Assembly: GCA_033763395.1 (NCBI GenBank)
Contig: JANRKQ010000150.1
Span: 158,387-222,386 of the forward strand
DNA length: 64,000 nucleotides
Reading direction: 5' to 3'
Source: Xiheimicrobium sp033763395
GTDB taxonomy: Bacteria > Myxococcota > Myxococcia > Myxococcales > Myxococcaceae
Shown: piece by piece, positions 8,678-18,600 of the stretch
How positions within the stretch are numbered: position 1 is the first letter of the stretch
How the letters are laid out: every line of letters starts with the position of its first letter
Translations under genes and position numbers: made by a program
Notes under the pieces: model-generated
Databases searched by the model: none
The model's input: only the letters and a program-made list of their open reading frames with translations
Told to the model about the DNA's origin: nothing

Positions 8678-9496
8678 TCACTTCCCCTTGAGGCCCAGCA
8701 CGGTGCCGAAGCCGGTGAGGCCGAGCGCGAAGACGGCGAGAATGGCACCGAACCCGGGCTTCGACACCCAGACCTCCTGGTTGCCCTCGAGCGCGCGCGC
8801 CAGCGTCCGGTCGATGGAGTTGATGATGGTCGCGAACGTCCACAGGGCGCCGAGGGTGAGCGCGCCGAGCTGGCCGGCCCAGATGAGGAGCTCGTTGATG
8901 CGCGTGGCCTTGTTGACGCGCACCACCATGAAGGTGATGACGAGCACCGCCATGAGGAAGGTGACGACGCCCGGCCCGACGAGCCCCAGCACCTCGCCCT
9001 CGGTGACCGTCTCTTTCCACGGGAAGAAGCACGAGAGGACCACCGTCAGCGCGCCGAAGAAGGCGAGCTTGTCGCCCGGGTTCAGAACCGCGATGAACTG
9101 CTTGATGCCGCCGATGAAGTCCTCGGCGTCGACGGCCTTGTCGGGGGTGAAGGCCTCTTTCTGAGAGGCGGGCATCTCGTTCCACGCCTCGGGGTCGACG
9201 CGGCTGCGCCAGTCACCGGCGGCGTTGCCCGTGCCCTCGTCGGTGTCCTGGGGCTCGGGCGCGGGCTTGGGCGCCGGGCGCTTCTTGACCGGCTTCCTGG
9301 CGGCCGCGCTGGTCGAGCCCGTGGCGGTGCGCCGGGCGACGGGCTTCCCGGTCGACTTCGTGGCGGTGCGGCGAGGGGCCGCGGGCTTCGAGGGCCGCGG
9401 CGCGTCGTCGATCGCCTCGAGGTCGACCACCGCGTCGCAGTGGGGGCAGACGACCGCGCCGTCGTCGATCTCCTCGTTGCAGGAAGGGCACTGCAT
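8678..9496 (-). CDS. Zinc-ribbon membrane protein
   Basis: A 272-residue protein. The N-terminus is a double-CxxC zinc ribbon (MQCPSCNEEI, then CPHC at residues 17-20). Residues about 30-90 are a Pro/Ala/Lys/Arg-rich low-complexity linker. Residues about 140-270 contain four predicted membrane helices (for example LVGPGVVTFLMAVLVITFMV). No enzymatic motif is seen. It is the first gene of the minus-strand group with the MoxR and DUF58 genes. The zinc ribbon may be a substrate- or RNA-recognition element, which is inference. Confidence 0.82.
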   Translation of the reverse strand: MQCPSCNEEIDDGAVVCPHCDAVVDLEAIDDAPRPSKPAAPRRTATKSTGKPVARRTATGSTSAAARKPVKKRPAPKPAPEPQDTDEGTGNAAGDWRSRVDPEAWNEMPASQKEAFTPDKAVDAEDFIGGIKQFIAVLNPGDKLAFFGALTVVLSCFFPWKETVTEGEVLGLVGPGVVTFLMAVLVITFMVVRVNKATRINELLIWAGQLGALTLGALWTFATIINSIDRTLARALEGNQEVWVSKPGFGAILAVFALGLTGFGTVLGLKGK

Positions 9497-9587
9497 TTGG
9501 CGTCACCATACCCGGGCTTGGGGCGCAGCGAGGGCCGAAAGAAATTCCGCACTCGACAACGATTGGCGGTGTTCTAGGGAGGCCGCC

Positions 9588-11813
9588 ATGAAGCGATCGC
9601 TCCTGACCCTGTTCGTGCTCGTCGTAGGCCTGGGCTGTGCACCCTCGTCGCGCGTGATCAAGCGCAACGCCGACGGGACCGAGGTGAAGGAGACCTCGTC
9701 GTCGAAGAGCTCGTCGTCGTCGAGCAAGAGCTCGTCGTCCTCGTCTTCGTCGTCCAAGAGCAAGTCCAAGAGCGGGAGCAGCTCGAAGTCGTCGAATACG
9801 AGCGGCGGCTGGGGCGCGGCCGAGACGGTGCCGCCCGAGTTCGCCGAGGTGGTGCAGCTCGAAGACCGGCGTTCATTCGGTACCGAGAACAAGCTCTTCA
9901 CCATCGCCCTGACGGCGAACAACCCGGCCCTTCGTGGCCGCGCGCTGCTGGCTATCGGCCGCATTCAGGACCCGGCCTCGGCCGACGTGCTGACCAAGGG
10001 CCTCACCGATCCGGACGCGGGCGCGCGCGCCGAAGCGGCCTTCGCCGTGGGCCTGCTGGGCGCCTCGTGGACGCCGCTGGCCGAAGACGTGAAGACGAAG
10101 CTCACCGACGCGCTCAAGCTGGCCGAGGCCGACGAGCAGGATCCGGGCGTGAAGCTCGCGATCCTCGAGGCTCTCGGTCGGGTCGGCACCGCGGGCGCCG
10201 TGGAGCGTCTGGTCGAGCGCCTCATCGTCTCGGGTGACGTGCAGGCGCGCGCGGCGCTGTCGATCGGCGTGGCCGCGAAGAGCGGGGTGGTGGTGCCTCC
10301 GAAGGCGCTCACGGCGCTCGCGGCCCTGGTGAAGAAAGAGATCGCCCCCACCACCCGCTACGGCGCGGCCTACGCGCTCGCCCAGTCGAAGAGCCCTTTG
10401 GCGCGCGCGGCGCTGCTCACCTGCGCCAACGACGACGCCTCCGAGATCCGGGGCATCTGCGCCAAGGGCCTGGGCGACGTGGGCACCGACGTCGACGCGG
10501 TGACGCTCAAGAAGCTGCTCGACGACCCCGACTACCGCGTGGCGGCCGAGGCCACGCGCTCGCTCGCGAAGCTGGCCAACAAGTGCAAGGGCGCGGCCTG
10601 CGCGGCCATCGGCGCCCTCAACGATCTCTCGTTCCGCATCGAGCGGCTCTTGCGTGGCGACGCGGTGGGCGGTGGTCAGCCCCTGCTCATGCTGGCGCAG
10701 ACCGGCCTCCCCGCCGCGGGCAAGCCGGTGCTGGTCTCGCTGCGCAAGCAGATCGTCGACAACTACGCCCAGGTGCCCAGCGGGCAGGCGCGGCACGACG
10801 TCGCGAACATCGAGTGCCGGCTGGCCGCGGCCATCGACAAGATCGGTGGCATTCCGGCCGAGGTGCTCTCGTGCGGGCAGAACCTGATCCCCGAGCCGCA
10901 GCGGCTGGCCATGGCGCTGAAGGAGATCGCCAACGCCCCGGTGACCGACGCGGCCAAGCGCGCCACCGACGTGGGCGCGTACGTGTTCCACAACGATCCG
11001 AAGGTGAAGCTCGCGGCGCTCGAGGTGCTGGGCGCGACGAAGACGCAGGCGTCGGCCGACAAGGTGAAGCCGTTGATCATGAACGCCGATCTCGTGGTGG
11101 GCGCGGCGGCGGCGACGGCGGCGGCGAAGCTGGGCGACAAGACGGCGGTCGCCAACATCCGCTCGCTGGCGGGCAAGGCGGGGTCGATGGTCGAGATCGC
11201 GCCGGCCATCGCCGAGGCGCTGGCGACGCTCGACGCGAAGGACGCGGTCGGCGACCTCGAGCCCTGGCTCCAGTCGCAGCACTCGACCATTCGTGACGCG
11301 GCGGCGGCGGCGCTGTCGAAGCTCAAGGGCGCGCCCGTCGTGGCCGCGCGGGTCGAGCGGCAGGACTTCGCCCGGCCCCAGGGCCTCGCGAAGGATCAGC
11401 TCGTCACCATTCGCACCGAGAAGGGCGAGTTCGAGGTGAAGCTCTACACGTCCGACGCGCCGCTCACCGCCGCCAACTTCGCCAAGCTCGCGCGCGACGG
11501 CTTCTTCCGCAACCAGACGTTCCACCGCATCGTCCCCGGCTTCGTGGCGCAGGGTGGCGACCCGCGCGGTGACGGCGAGGGTGGCCCCGGCTACACCGTG
11601 CGCTGCGAGGTGAACCACCGCGTCTACGCGCGCGGCGTGGTGGGCATGGCGCTCTCGGGCAAGGACACCGGTGGCTCGCAGTTCTTCGTCACCGCGGGCC
11701 CCCAGCCGCACCTCGACGGCCGCTACACCGCCTTCGGCGAAGTCACGAAGGGCCAGGAGGTCGTCGACGCGCTGCTCGAAGGCGACAAGATCGTCGAAGT
11801 GAAGCTGCAATAG
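9588..11813 (+). CDS. HEAT-repeat lipoprotein fused to a cyclophilin-type peptidyl-prolyl isomerase
   Basis: 741 residues. The ATG at 9588 follows a good ribosome site (AGGGAGG, about 6 bases upstream) and starts a lipoprotein signal (lipobox LGC). Residues about 38-72 are a nearly pure Ser/Lys tract. Residues about 90-590 are HEAT-like helical repeats (LRGRALLAIGRIQDPASADV and similar). Residues about 603-741 are a complete cyclophilin domain (ITIRTEKGEFEVKLY-like start, NQTFHRIVPGFVAQGGD, SGKDTGGSQFFVTAGPQPHL). FHRIVPGF and the SQFF segment hold the usual catalytic residues. The protein probably works outside the inner membrane as a folding factor whose HEAT scaffold binds clients or partners. 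The HEAT-cyclophilin fusion is unusual. Confidence 0.9.
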   Translation: MKRSLLTLFVLVVGLGCAPSSRVIKRNADGTEVKETSSSKSSSSSSKSSSSSSSSSKSKSKSGSSSKSSNTSGGWGAAETVPPEFAEVVQLEDRRSFGTENKLFTIALTANNPALRGRALLAIGRIQDPASADVLTKGLTDPDAGARAEAAFAVGLLGASWTPLAEDVKTKLTDALKLAEADEQDPGVKLAILEALGRVGTAGAVERLVERLIVSGDVQARAALSIGVAAKSGVVVPPKALTALAALVKKEIAPTTRYGAAYALAQSKSPLARAALLTCANDDASEIRGICAKGLGDVGTDVDAVTLKKLLDDPDYRVAAEATRSLAKLANKCKGAACAAIGALNDLSFRIERLLRGDAVGGGQPLLMLAQTGLPAAGKPVLVSLRKQIVDNYAQVPSGQARHDVANIECRLAAAIDKIGGIPAEVLSCGQNLIPEPQRLAMALKEIANAPVTDAAKRATDVGAYVFHNDPKVKLAALEVLGATKTQASADKVKPLIMNADLVVGAAAATAAAKLGDKTAVANIRSLAGKAGSMVEIAPAIAEALATLDAKDAVGDLEPWLQSQHSTIRDAAAAALSKLKGAPVVAARVERQDFARPQGLAKDQLVTIRTEKGEFEVKLYTSDAPLTAANFAKLARDGFFRNQTFHRIVPGFVAQGGDPRGDGEGGPGYTVRCEVNHRVYARGVVGMALSGKDTGGSQFFVTAGPQPHLDGRYTAFGEVTKGQEVVDALLEGDKIVEVKLQ

Positions 11814-11902
11814 CGTGGACGGTTCAGCTCACCGCCCAGGCATCGCGACCGCTTGAAGCGCGGAGCGCGCATTCCGCCCGTCGGAACCTGAGTGCTTCGG
11901 AG

Positions 11903-13030
11903 TCAGCTCTTCGCCTCGGCCGTCTGGCCGCCCATCAACACCGGCTGGGGTGCCACCAGGTACTCGCCCCAGCGGCCCTTCTCGGCCTCTTCGAGCCGGC
12001 TGATCTCGGCGCGAATGCGCAGCCACTCCTCGGGTGGAATCGAGAGGAACACCTTCACCAGCGTCGGATCGAGCTGGGTGCCACCCAGGCGGCCGATCTC
12101 GCGGAAGGCCACCTCGGCGGGGCTGCCCCTGCGGTACGGCCGGTCAGAGGTGATCGCGTCGAAGGTGTCGGCGATGCAGAAGAGCCGGGCGCCGATGACG
12201 ATCTCGTCCCCTTTGAGCTGCCGCGGGTACCCGCGCCCGTCCCAGCGCTCCTGGTGCTGGTAGACGATCTGCGCCGCGTCCTGGAGGTAGGGAATGTTCG
12301 CGAGCATGCGGTAGCCCATCTCGGGGTGCTTTCGCATCTCGACCCACTCGTCGGGCGTGAGCGGGCCCGGCTTGAGCAGAATGGAGTCCCGCACGCCGAT
12401 CTTCCCGATGTCGTGGAGCAGCGCGCCCTGCTCGATGTGCACCAGCAGGTCCCCCGCCAGCCCCGCGGCCTCGGCGATGCGCCGGGTGAAGCGGGCCACC
12501 CGCCACGAGTGCCACTGCGTCTCGGTGTCGCGGTAGTCGAGCGCCCGAATCATGCCTTCGAGCAGGCCGTTGGTGCGCTCGACCACCTGTTGCTCGAGCA
12601 CCGCGTTGAGCGACGCGAGCCGCTCGTTCCGATCGGCGAGCTCGCGGGCCAGCCGGCGGTTCTCTTGAACGAGCCGGTAGTAGTCGACGGCCTGCTGCAA
12701 CCCGAAGCGCAGGTCGTGCAGCTGCCAGGGCTTACCGATGATGCGAAACACCTCGCCGCGGTTGACGGCCTCGATGGCCACCTTGAAGTCGTTGGCGGCG
12801 GTGATCAGCAACCGCACCGCGTCTGGGCGCTTGGCGCGCAGCACGCCGAGCAGCTCGATGCCGTTGAGGTTCGGCATCATGTAGTCCGTCACCACGAGGT
12901 CGAACTCGGTGGCCTGCGCGGCCTCGAGCGGGTCGGTGAACACCGTGACGGGGTGCCCCATCGACTCCAGCACTCGCCGCAGCACGTCGGTGATGGACGG
13001 GTCGTCGTCGACCACGAGAAAGCGCTCCAT
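11903..13030 (-). CDS. Response regulator with HD-GYP domain (probable c-di-GMP phosphodiesterase)
   Basis: 375 residues. ATG at 13030 has a strong ribosome site (GAGGAG) upstream and begins the receiver domain (FLVVDDDPSITDVL), with phospho-acceptor Asp in VVTDYMMPN near residue 51. A helical linker follows, then a full HD-GYP domain with HSWRVARFTRRIAEA, HDIGKIGV, HPEMG and HQERWDGRGYP. All metal-binding His/Asp and the GYP signature are present, so it is probably an active cyclic-di-GMP phosphodiesterase controlled by phosphorylation. No kinase gene is adjacent. The last ~40 residues after the HD domain are family-atypical and charged. Confidence 0.93.
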   Translation of the reverse strand: MERFLVVDDDPSITDVLRRVLESMGHPVTVFTDPLEAAQATEFDLVVTDYMMPNLNGIELLGVLRAKRPDAVRLLITAANDFKVAIEAVNRGEVFRIIGKPWQLHDLRFGLQQAVDYYRLVQENRRLARELADRNERLASLNAVLEQQVVERTNGLLEGMIRALDYRDTETQWHSWRVARFTRRIAEAAGLAGDLLVHIEQGALLHDIGKIGVRDSILLKPGPLTPDEWVEMRKHPEMGYRMLANIPYLQDAAQIVYQHQERWDGRGYPRQLKGDEIVIGARLFCIADTFDAITSDRPYRRGSPAEVAFREIGRLGGTQLDPTLVKVFLSIPPEEWLRIRAEISRLEEAEKGRWGEYLVAPQPVLMGGQTAEAKS

Positions 13031-13164
13031 ATGCTTGAAACTCCTCTGGTTTTGGCCGACGGGACGACACTGTAACGCGATGGGAGGGTGGGTGCGCTGA
13101 AAGTCGGCCGAGGTGCGCTTTTCTCGCCTGGTGGCGCGCGCCTCGTCTACCATCGCGAAACCTT

Positions 13165-14169
13165 ATGGGAAAAAGCGCGGCAGCGGGGCGCGTGCCAGTC
13201 ATCGTGATGGGCCTCGGTGTGATTGGCCAGGAGATCGCCAAAGCTGCGCTCGCGCATGACGAGGTGGAGTTGATCGGCGCCGTCGACACCAGTCCAGCGC
13301 TCAAGGGCAAGGCGCTCGCCGACGTGATCGGCCAGTCGGCAGGCGGGCTCAAGGTGCAGGCGTCGCTGTCAGCGGCGGTGGCGCGACGGAAGAACGTGGT
13401 GTTGTTGCACGCGACCGGCTCCCGGTTGCCCCAGGTCAAGGATCAGCTGCTCGAGGCGATGTCGCACGGGCTGCACGTCGTCTCGACCTGTGAAGAGCTC
13501 GCCTTCCCCTGGTTCAACCACCCCGAGATCGCCGAGCAGCTCGAGCGCGCGGCCGAGCGGGCCGAGGTGTCGGTGGTGGGCGCCGGCGTGAACCCCGGCT
13601 TCGTGCTGGATCGTCTGGTGGCCACCGTCGGCCAGGTGTGCGGCGCCGTGCACCACGCGAAGGTGACGCGCACCGTCGACGCGCTCACGCGCCGGGAAGC
13701 GCTCCAGCGGAAGGTGGGCGCGGGGTTGTCGGAAGACGAGTTCTTCCGCCTCGTCGATCAAGGCCGCATCGGGCACGTCGGGCTGGTCGAGTCGGCCGCC
13801 TTGTGCGCGCTCGGGCTGGGCCTCGACTGCGACGACTACGAAGAAGAACTGACGCCGGTCTTCGCCGAAGAGGACGTCAAGGGCGGCGCCTTCGTGGTGA
13901 AGAAGGGGCAGGTCGCCGGCATGCACCAGGTGGCGGTGGCGCTCGACGACGGCCAGGAGCGCGTGCGCCTCGAGCTCACCATCGCGCTGGGCGTCGACGA
14001 GCCGGGCGACGTCATCGAGATCGACGGCGACCCGAAGCTCAAGGTGCTGATCCCCGGCGGCATTCCCGGCGACAAGGCCACCGCCAACCTCGTGGTGAAC
14101 GCCGCGCCACGCCTTTCCGCCTCGCAGGCCGGGTTGCTCACGGTCCTCGAGCTCCCCGCAGGACGTTGA
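13165..14169 (+). CDS. NAD(P)-binding dehydrogenase, dihydrodipicolinate-reductase/diaminopentanoate-dehydrogenase-like
   Basis: 334 residues. The N-terminal Rossmann motif is IVMGLGVIGQEIAKAAL. This is followed by the pattern of DapB-like oxidoreductases (VDTSPALKGK; a VLLHATGS strand; HVVSTCEELAFPW; GAGVNPGFVLD). The last two segments are characteristic of 2,4-diaminopentanoate dehydrogenase-type proteins rather than true DapB, so I leave the substrate open. ATG at 13165. It precedes two MaoC-type genes by 16 bases and is probably co-transcribed with them, which suggests a role in an acyl-CoA or amino-acid breakdown pathway. Confidence 0.82.
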   Translation: MGKSAAAGRVPVIVMGLGVIGQEIAKAALAHDEVELIGAVDTSPALKGKALADVIGQSAGGLKVQASLSAAVARRKNVVLLHATGSRLPQVKDQLLEAMSHGLHVVSTCEELAFPWFNHPEIAEQLERAAERAEVSVVGAGVNPGFVLDRLVATVGQVCGAVHHAKVTRTVDALTRREALQRKVGAGLSEDEFFRLVDQGRIGHVGLVESAALCALGLGLDCDDYEEELTPVFAEEDVKGGAFVVKKGQVAGMHQVAVALDDGQERVRLELTIALGVDEPGDVIEIDGDPKLKVLIPGGIPGDKATANLVVNAAPRLSASQAGLLTVLELPAGR

Positions 14170-14185
14170 AACGGAGACGAACGAG

Positions 14186-14632
14186 ATGCTCGATCGGTCA
14201 GCCGTAGGACGAACGACGCCGCCGACGCTCAACGAAGTCGAGCGGGGCGCCATTCGCCGGTTCGCCGAGGCGCTGGGGGACTACAACCCGATCTACTTCG
14301 ACGCCGAGTACGCGCGCGCGTCGGGCTACAGCAACGTCGCCGCGCCGCCGTCGTTCCCCATCTCGTTCGCCGCCGGGAGCGATCTGCGCGAGCTCGTCGG
14401 CGTGCCGGCGCGCAACCTGCTGCTGGGTGAGGTGAGCTTCGAGTACGAGCGGCCCATCGTCGCTGGAGACCGGTTGCTGGTGACGAGCCGCGTCTCGGAG
14501 ATCTCGGATCGCCCGGGCCCCGCGGGGCGCGTCGAGGTCGCCGTCATCGAAGACGAGGGCCGCGACGAAGAAGGGCAGATCGTCTTCCGCGCCCGCCGCT
14601 CCTACGTCGTTCGCGCCACCCGGGAGGTCTGA
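14186..14632 (+). CDS. MaoC-like hot-dog dehydratase, N-terminal (FAS1-type) subunit
   Basis: 148 residues with the hot-dog fold of the FAS1/MaoC N-terminal dehydratase family. It begins with a helix IRRFAEALGDYNPIYFD, the hydratase-2-like region that normally binds the acyl-CoA. The central strands end in YERPIVAGDRLLVTSRV. In known two-subunit enzymes one chain is of this type and the other carries the catalytic hydratase motif. The next gene supplies such a partner, and their ATG/TGA overlap (TGATG at 14630-14634) indicates coupled translation. Likely reaction: hydration or dehydration of an enoyl- or hydroxyacyl-CoA. Confidence 0.85.
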   Translation: MLDRSAVGRTTPPTLNEVERGAIRRFAEALGDYNPIYFDAEYARASGYSNVAAPPSFPISFAAGSDLRELVGVPARNLLLGEVSFEYERPIVAGDRLLVTSRVSEISDRPGPAGRVEVAVIEDEGRDEEGQIVFRARRSYVVRATREV

Positions 14633-15312
14633 TGCCGCCGCGCAAGCTCTACTTCGAGAACGTTCGGGTCGGCGACGAGCTGCCGGCCATGGCCAAGGCG
14701 CCCATCGATCGCGTGCAGCTCGCGCGCTACGCGGCCGCCACCAACGACTACAACCCGCTCAACGTCGACGAGCCCGCCGCGAAGGCCATCGGCATGCCGT
14801 CGGTGGTGGCGCCCTCGACGCTGGGCCTGGGCTTCCTGGGGCAGCTCGTCACCGACTGGGCGCGCGGCGGCCAGGTGAAGAAGGCGCAGGCGCGCTTCAC
14901 CCGCATGCTGTGGCCCACCGACACGCTCGTGTGCAAAGGCCGCGTGAGCGACCGCTGGGGTGAGGGCGGGAAGTACTTCGTCGAGCTCGACGTGTGGGCC
15001 GAGAACCAGAAGGGCGAGCTCGTCGTGCGCGGCACGGTGCTCCTCAAGGTCTTCTACTCGTTCGAAGACGAGACCCGCTTCCGCACCGGTCAGCCGCCGC
15101 TCATCGTCACCGTGCCGCGCCAGTCGATCCTCGCCGCGCCTCCGCCGCCGCCACCGCCGCGGCCCTCGGTGGGGAAGGGCAAGCCGAAGCCCGGCAAGGC
15201 GCCTGCCACGAAGAAGCCCGCCGCGAAGAAGCCAGCGGCGAAAAAAGCCCCTCCAAAGAAGGCCGCGAAGCCGGCGACGAAGGCCTCCAAGCCCGCGAAA
15301 AAGAAGAAATAA
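14632..15312 (+). CDS. MaoC-like dehydratase with Lys/Ala/Pro-rich C-terminal tail
   Basis: 226 residues. Residues 1-145 are a MaoC hot-dog domain, with the hydratase-like motif YAAATNDYNPLNVDEPAAKA (Asp/Asn and a His-position variant) and APSTLGLGFLGQLVTDW. Residues about 165-226 are very different. A poly-Pro run is followed by tandem Lys-Pro-Ala-Ala-Lys repeats ending in KPAKKKK, like the tail of a histone H1-type protein. ATG overlaps the upstream stop. The catalytic part probably pairs with the preceding subunit. The tail could bind nucleic acid, polyphosphate or membrane, which is inference; such tails are frequent in myxobacterial proteins. Confidence 0.82.
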   Translation: MPPRKLYFENVRVGDELPAMAKAPIDRVQLARYAAATNDYNPLNVDEPAAKAIGMPSVVAPSTLGLGFLGQLVTDWARGGQVKKAQARFTRMLWPTDTLVCKGRVSDRWGEGGKYFVELDVWAENQKGELVVRGTVLLKVFYSFEDETRFRTGQPPLIVTVPRQSILAAPPPPPPPRPSVGKGKPKPGKAPATKKPAAKKPAAKKAPPKKAAKPATKASKPAKKKK

Positions 15313-15342
15313 TCGGTTCCATCTCGCGGTGCGTCAAAATTC

Positions 15343-15372
15343 GTTGACTTGAGAATCAGCCCACGCGCAGGA
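15343..15372 (+). promoter_or_regulatory. Possible promoter before the acyl-CoA dehydrogenase gene
   Basis: The 112-base gap before the acyl-CoA dehydrogenase gene holds TTGACT at 15344-15349, a good -35 match. The expected -10 region 16-18 bases on (about 15366-15372) has no convincing TATAAT-like hexamer. The gap also has a locally AT-richer run just upstream (TCAAAATTCG). Weak evidence. Confidence 0.25.
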
Positions 15373-15424
15373 TGCCGCTCGACGCACGGCGTCGTTGTCA
15401 CTGGGCCGTTTCCTGGAGCGAGAC

Positions 15425-17266
<1,842 letters not shown>

Positions 17267-17289
17267 GGTCTTTCGTCGCCGTGAAGGTC

Positions 17290-17326
17290 TCGGGCCGCCC
17301 GAATGCCGCGCGCATGGGCGGCCCGA
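17290..17326 (+). terminator. Strong hairpin after the acyl-CoA dehydrogenase gene
   Basis: Bases 17290-17300 pair perfectly with 17316-17326 (11 bp, nearly all G-C). An inner 4-bp stem (17303-17306 with 17312-17315) is separated by a 2-base bulge. It starts 24 bases after the stop at 17266. There is no T-run behind it, so it is either a terminator of the U-less kind found in GC-rich bacteria or a 3'-end stabiliser. Confidence 0.5.
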
Positions 17327-17345
17327 CTCGTGTCAGCATGCCGCC

Positions 17346-18137
17346 GTGGCGAGGGTGCGACGCGTGGTGGTGACGGTGCTGGCGGTGCTGGGGGCAGGCT
17401 ACGTCGGGGTGGCGGCGCTGGCCTTCTTCGGGCAACGCGCGCTGCTCTTCCCCGCGCCCAGGACGGCCGAGCGGCCCTCGCCCGCGAGCGACGTGGTGGA
17501 GCTGCCCGAGACGGTGTTGCTCGTTCGCCAGGCAGGGCCCGATCGGCCGGTGGTGCTCCACTTTCATGGCAATGGCGAGCAGCTCGCGTGGACCGAGTGG
17601 ATGGCCGACGCCTGGGGCGCGCAGGGTGTGGGCTTCGTCGCAGTGGAGTACCCGGGCTACGGGCTGGCGCGGGACAAGGGCGTCGCCTCGGAAGAGTCGA
17701 TCGTCCGCGCGGCCGAGGCGGCGTCGCGGTACGTGCGCGAGGTGCTGGGCGTTCGCAACGAGCGGCTCGTCGTCTCGGGCCAGTCGCTCGGTAGCGGCCC
17801 GGCGGTCGAGCTGGCCAGCCGGGGCGTCGGCGCGCAGCTGGTGCTCTTCACGCCGTACACCTCGCTGCCCGACGTCGGGGCCCGCGTGCTGCCGTTCCTG
17901 CCCATTCGGCTGTTGATGCGCGATCGGTTCGACTCACGCTCGAAGGCCGCGCAGGTGACGCAGCCGACGCTCATCGTGCACGGGACGGCCGACGAAGTGG
18001 TGCCGTTCGAGCTCGGAGAGGCACTCGCCCGGTCGCTCCCGGCGGCCCGCATGGTGCGCATCGAGGGAGGACGGCACAACGACATCGCCGGACGGCCCGA
18101 GGTGTGGACCGAGCTCGCGACGTTCGTCTCGAGGTAG
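17346..18137 (+). CDS. Alpha/beta-hydrolase, BEM46/ABHD13-like
   Basis: 263 residues with a GTG start at 17346. An N-terminal hydrophobic helix (VVVTVLAVLGAGYVGVAALAFF) probably anchors it to the membrane. It has the hydrolase strands LHFHGNGEQLAW (oxyanion region), the nucleophile elbow SGQSLGSG, the acid strand (LIVHGTADEVVPF) and the catalytic His in GGRHNDI, so the full Ser-Asp-His triad is visible. The family includes membrane-bound serine hydrolases and thioesterases of uncertain substrate. It ends exactly one base before the convergent exbD stop codon at 18138. Confidence 0.88.
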   Translation: MARVRRVVVTVLAVLGAGYVGVAALAFFGQRALLFPAPRTAERPSPASDVVELPETVLLVRQAGPDRPVVLHFHGNGEQLAWTEWMADAWGAQGVGFVAVEYPGYGLARDKGVASEESIVRAAEAASRYVREVLGVRNERLVVSGQSLGSGPAVELASRGVGAQLVLFTPYTSLPDVGARVLPFLPIRLLMRDRFDSRSKAAQVTQPTLIVHGTADEVVPFELGEALARSLPAARMVRIEGGRHNDIAGRPEVWTELATFVSR

Positions 18138-18593
18138 CTACTTCGTCGCCTCGCGCACGCCGATGGCGAGCTGTCCAAGGCCGGCGGCCTTCGCGGCCTC
18201 CATCACCTCGACCACCTTCCCGTGGGGCACGCCCTCGTCGGCCTGGACGATCACCAGCGTGTCGGGGTTCTTCGCCTTCGCGTCGTCGAACGCGCGCTTG
18301 AGCTCGTCGGGCGACACCACGTCACCGGCGAGCACCAGCCGCCCATCGGAGAGGATCGCGACCGAGAGATCGGTCGTCTGCGCCTGCACGTCAGCCGCGC
18401 CGCCCTGGGGCAGGTTCACCTTGAGGCCGGCCTTCGCGCCGGTGCCCTGGTTCACGATCACCGAGCTCGTCACCATGAAGATGATGAGCAGCACGAGGAA
18501 GATGTCGGTGAGGGGCGTGATGTTGATCTCGGAGAACACGCCGTCGTCAGAGGTGGGATCATCGGAGCTGCCTGGCACCTTGCCCATCGCCAT
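18138..18593 (-). CDS. exbD: ExbD/TolR-family biopolymer transport protein
   Basis: 151 residues. One membrane helix near residues 25-48 contains the conserved Asp in INITPLTDIFLVLLIIFM, which carries protons through the ExbB-ExbD or TolQ-TolR motor. The periplasmic part is a typical ExbD/TolR domain (LAGDVVSPDELKRAFDDAKA; VQADEGVPHGKVVEVMEAAK). It is 7 bases behind the ExbB-like gene in the same operon. No TonB or TolA is encoded nearby, so the motor partner is elsewhere or unconventional. ExbD and TolR cannot be told apart from sequence alone. Confidence 0.9.
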   Translation of the reverse strand: MAMGKVPGSSDDPTSDDGVFSEINITPLTDIFLVLLIIFMVTSSVIVNQGTGAKAGLKVNLPQGGAADVQAQTTDLSVAILSDGRLVLAGDVVSPDELKRAFDDAKAKNPDTLVIVQADEGVPHGKVVEVMEAAKAAGLGQLAIGVREATK

Positions 18594-18600
18594 GGCGAAA

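Noticed and set aside
9873..11810. A 645-codon minus-strand frame opposite the HEAT-cyclophilin gene.
   Set aside because: It has typical antisense composition and no start context. The plus-strand gene has a strong ribosome site, signal and cyclophilin motif.
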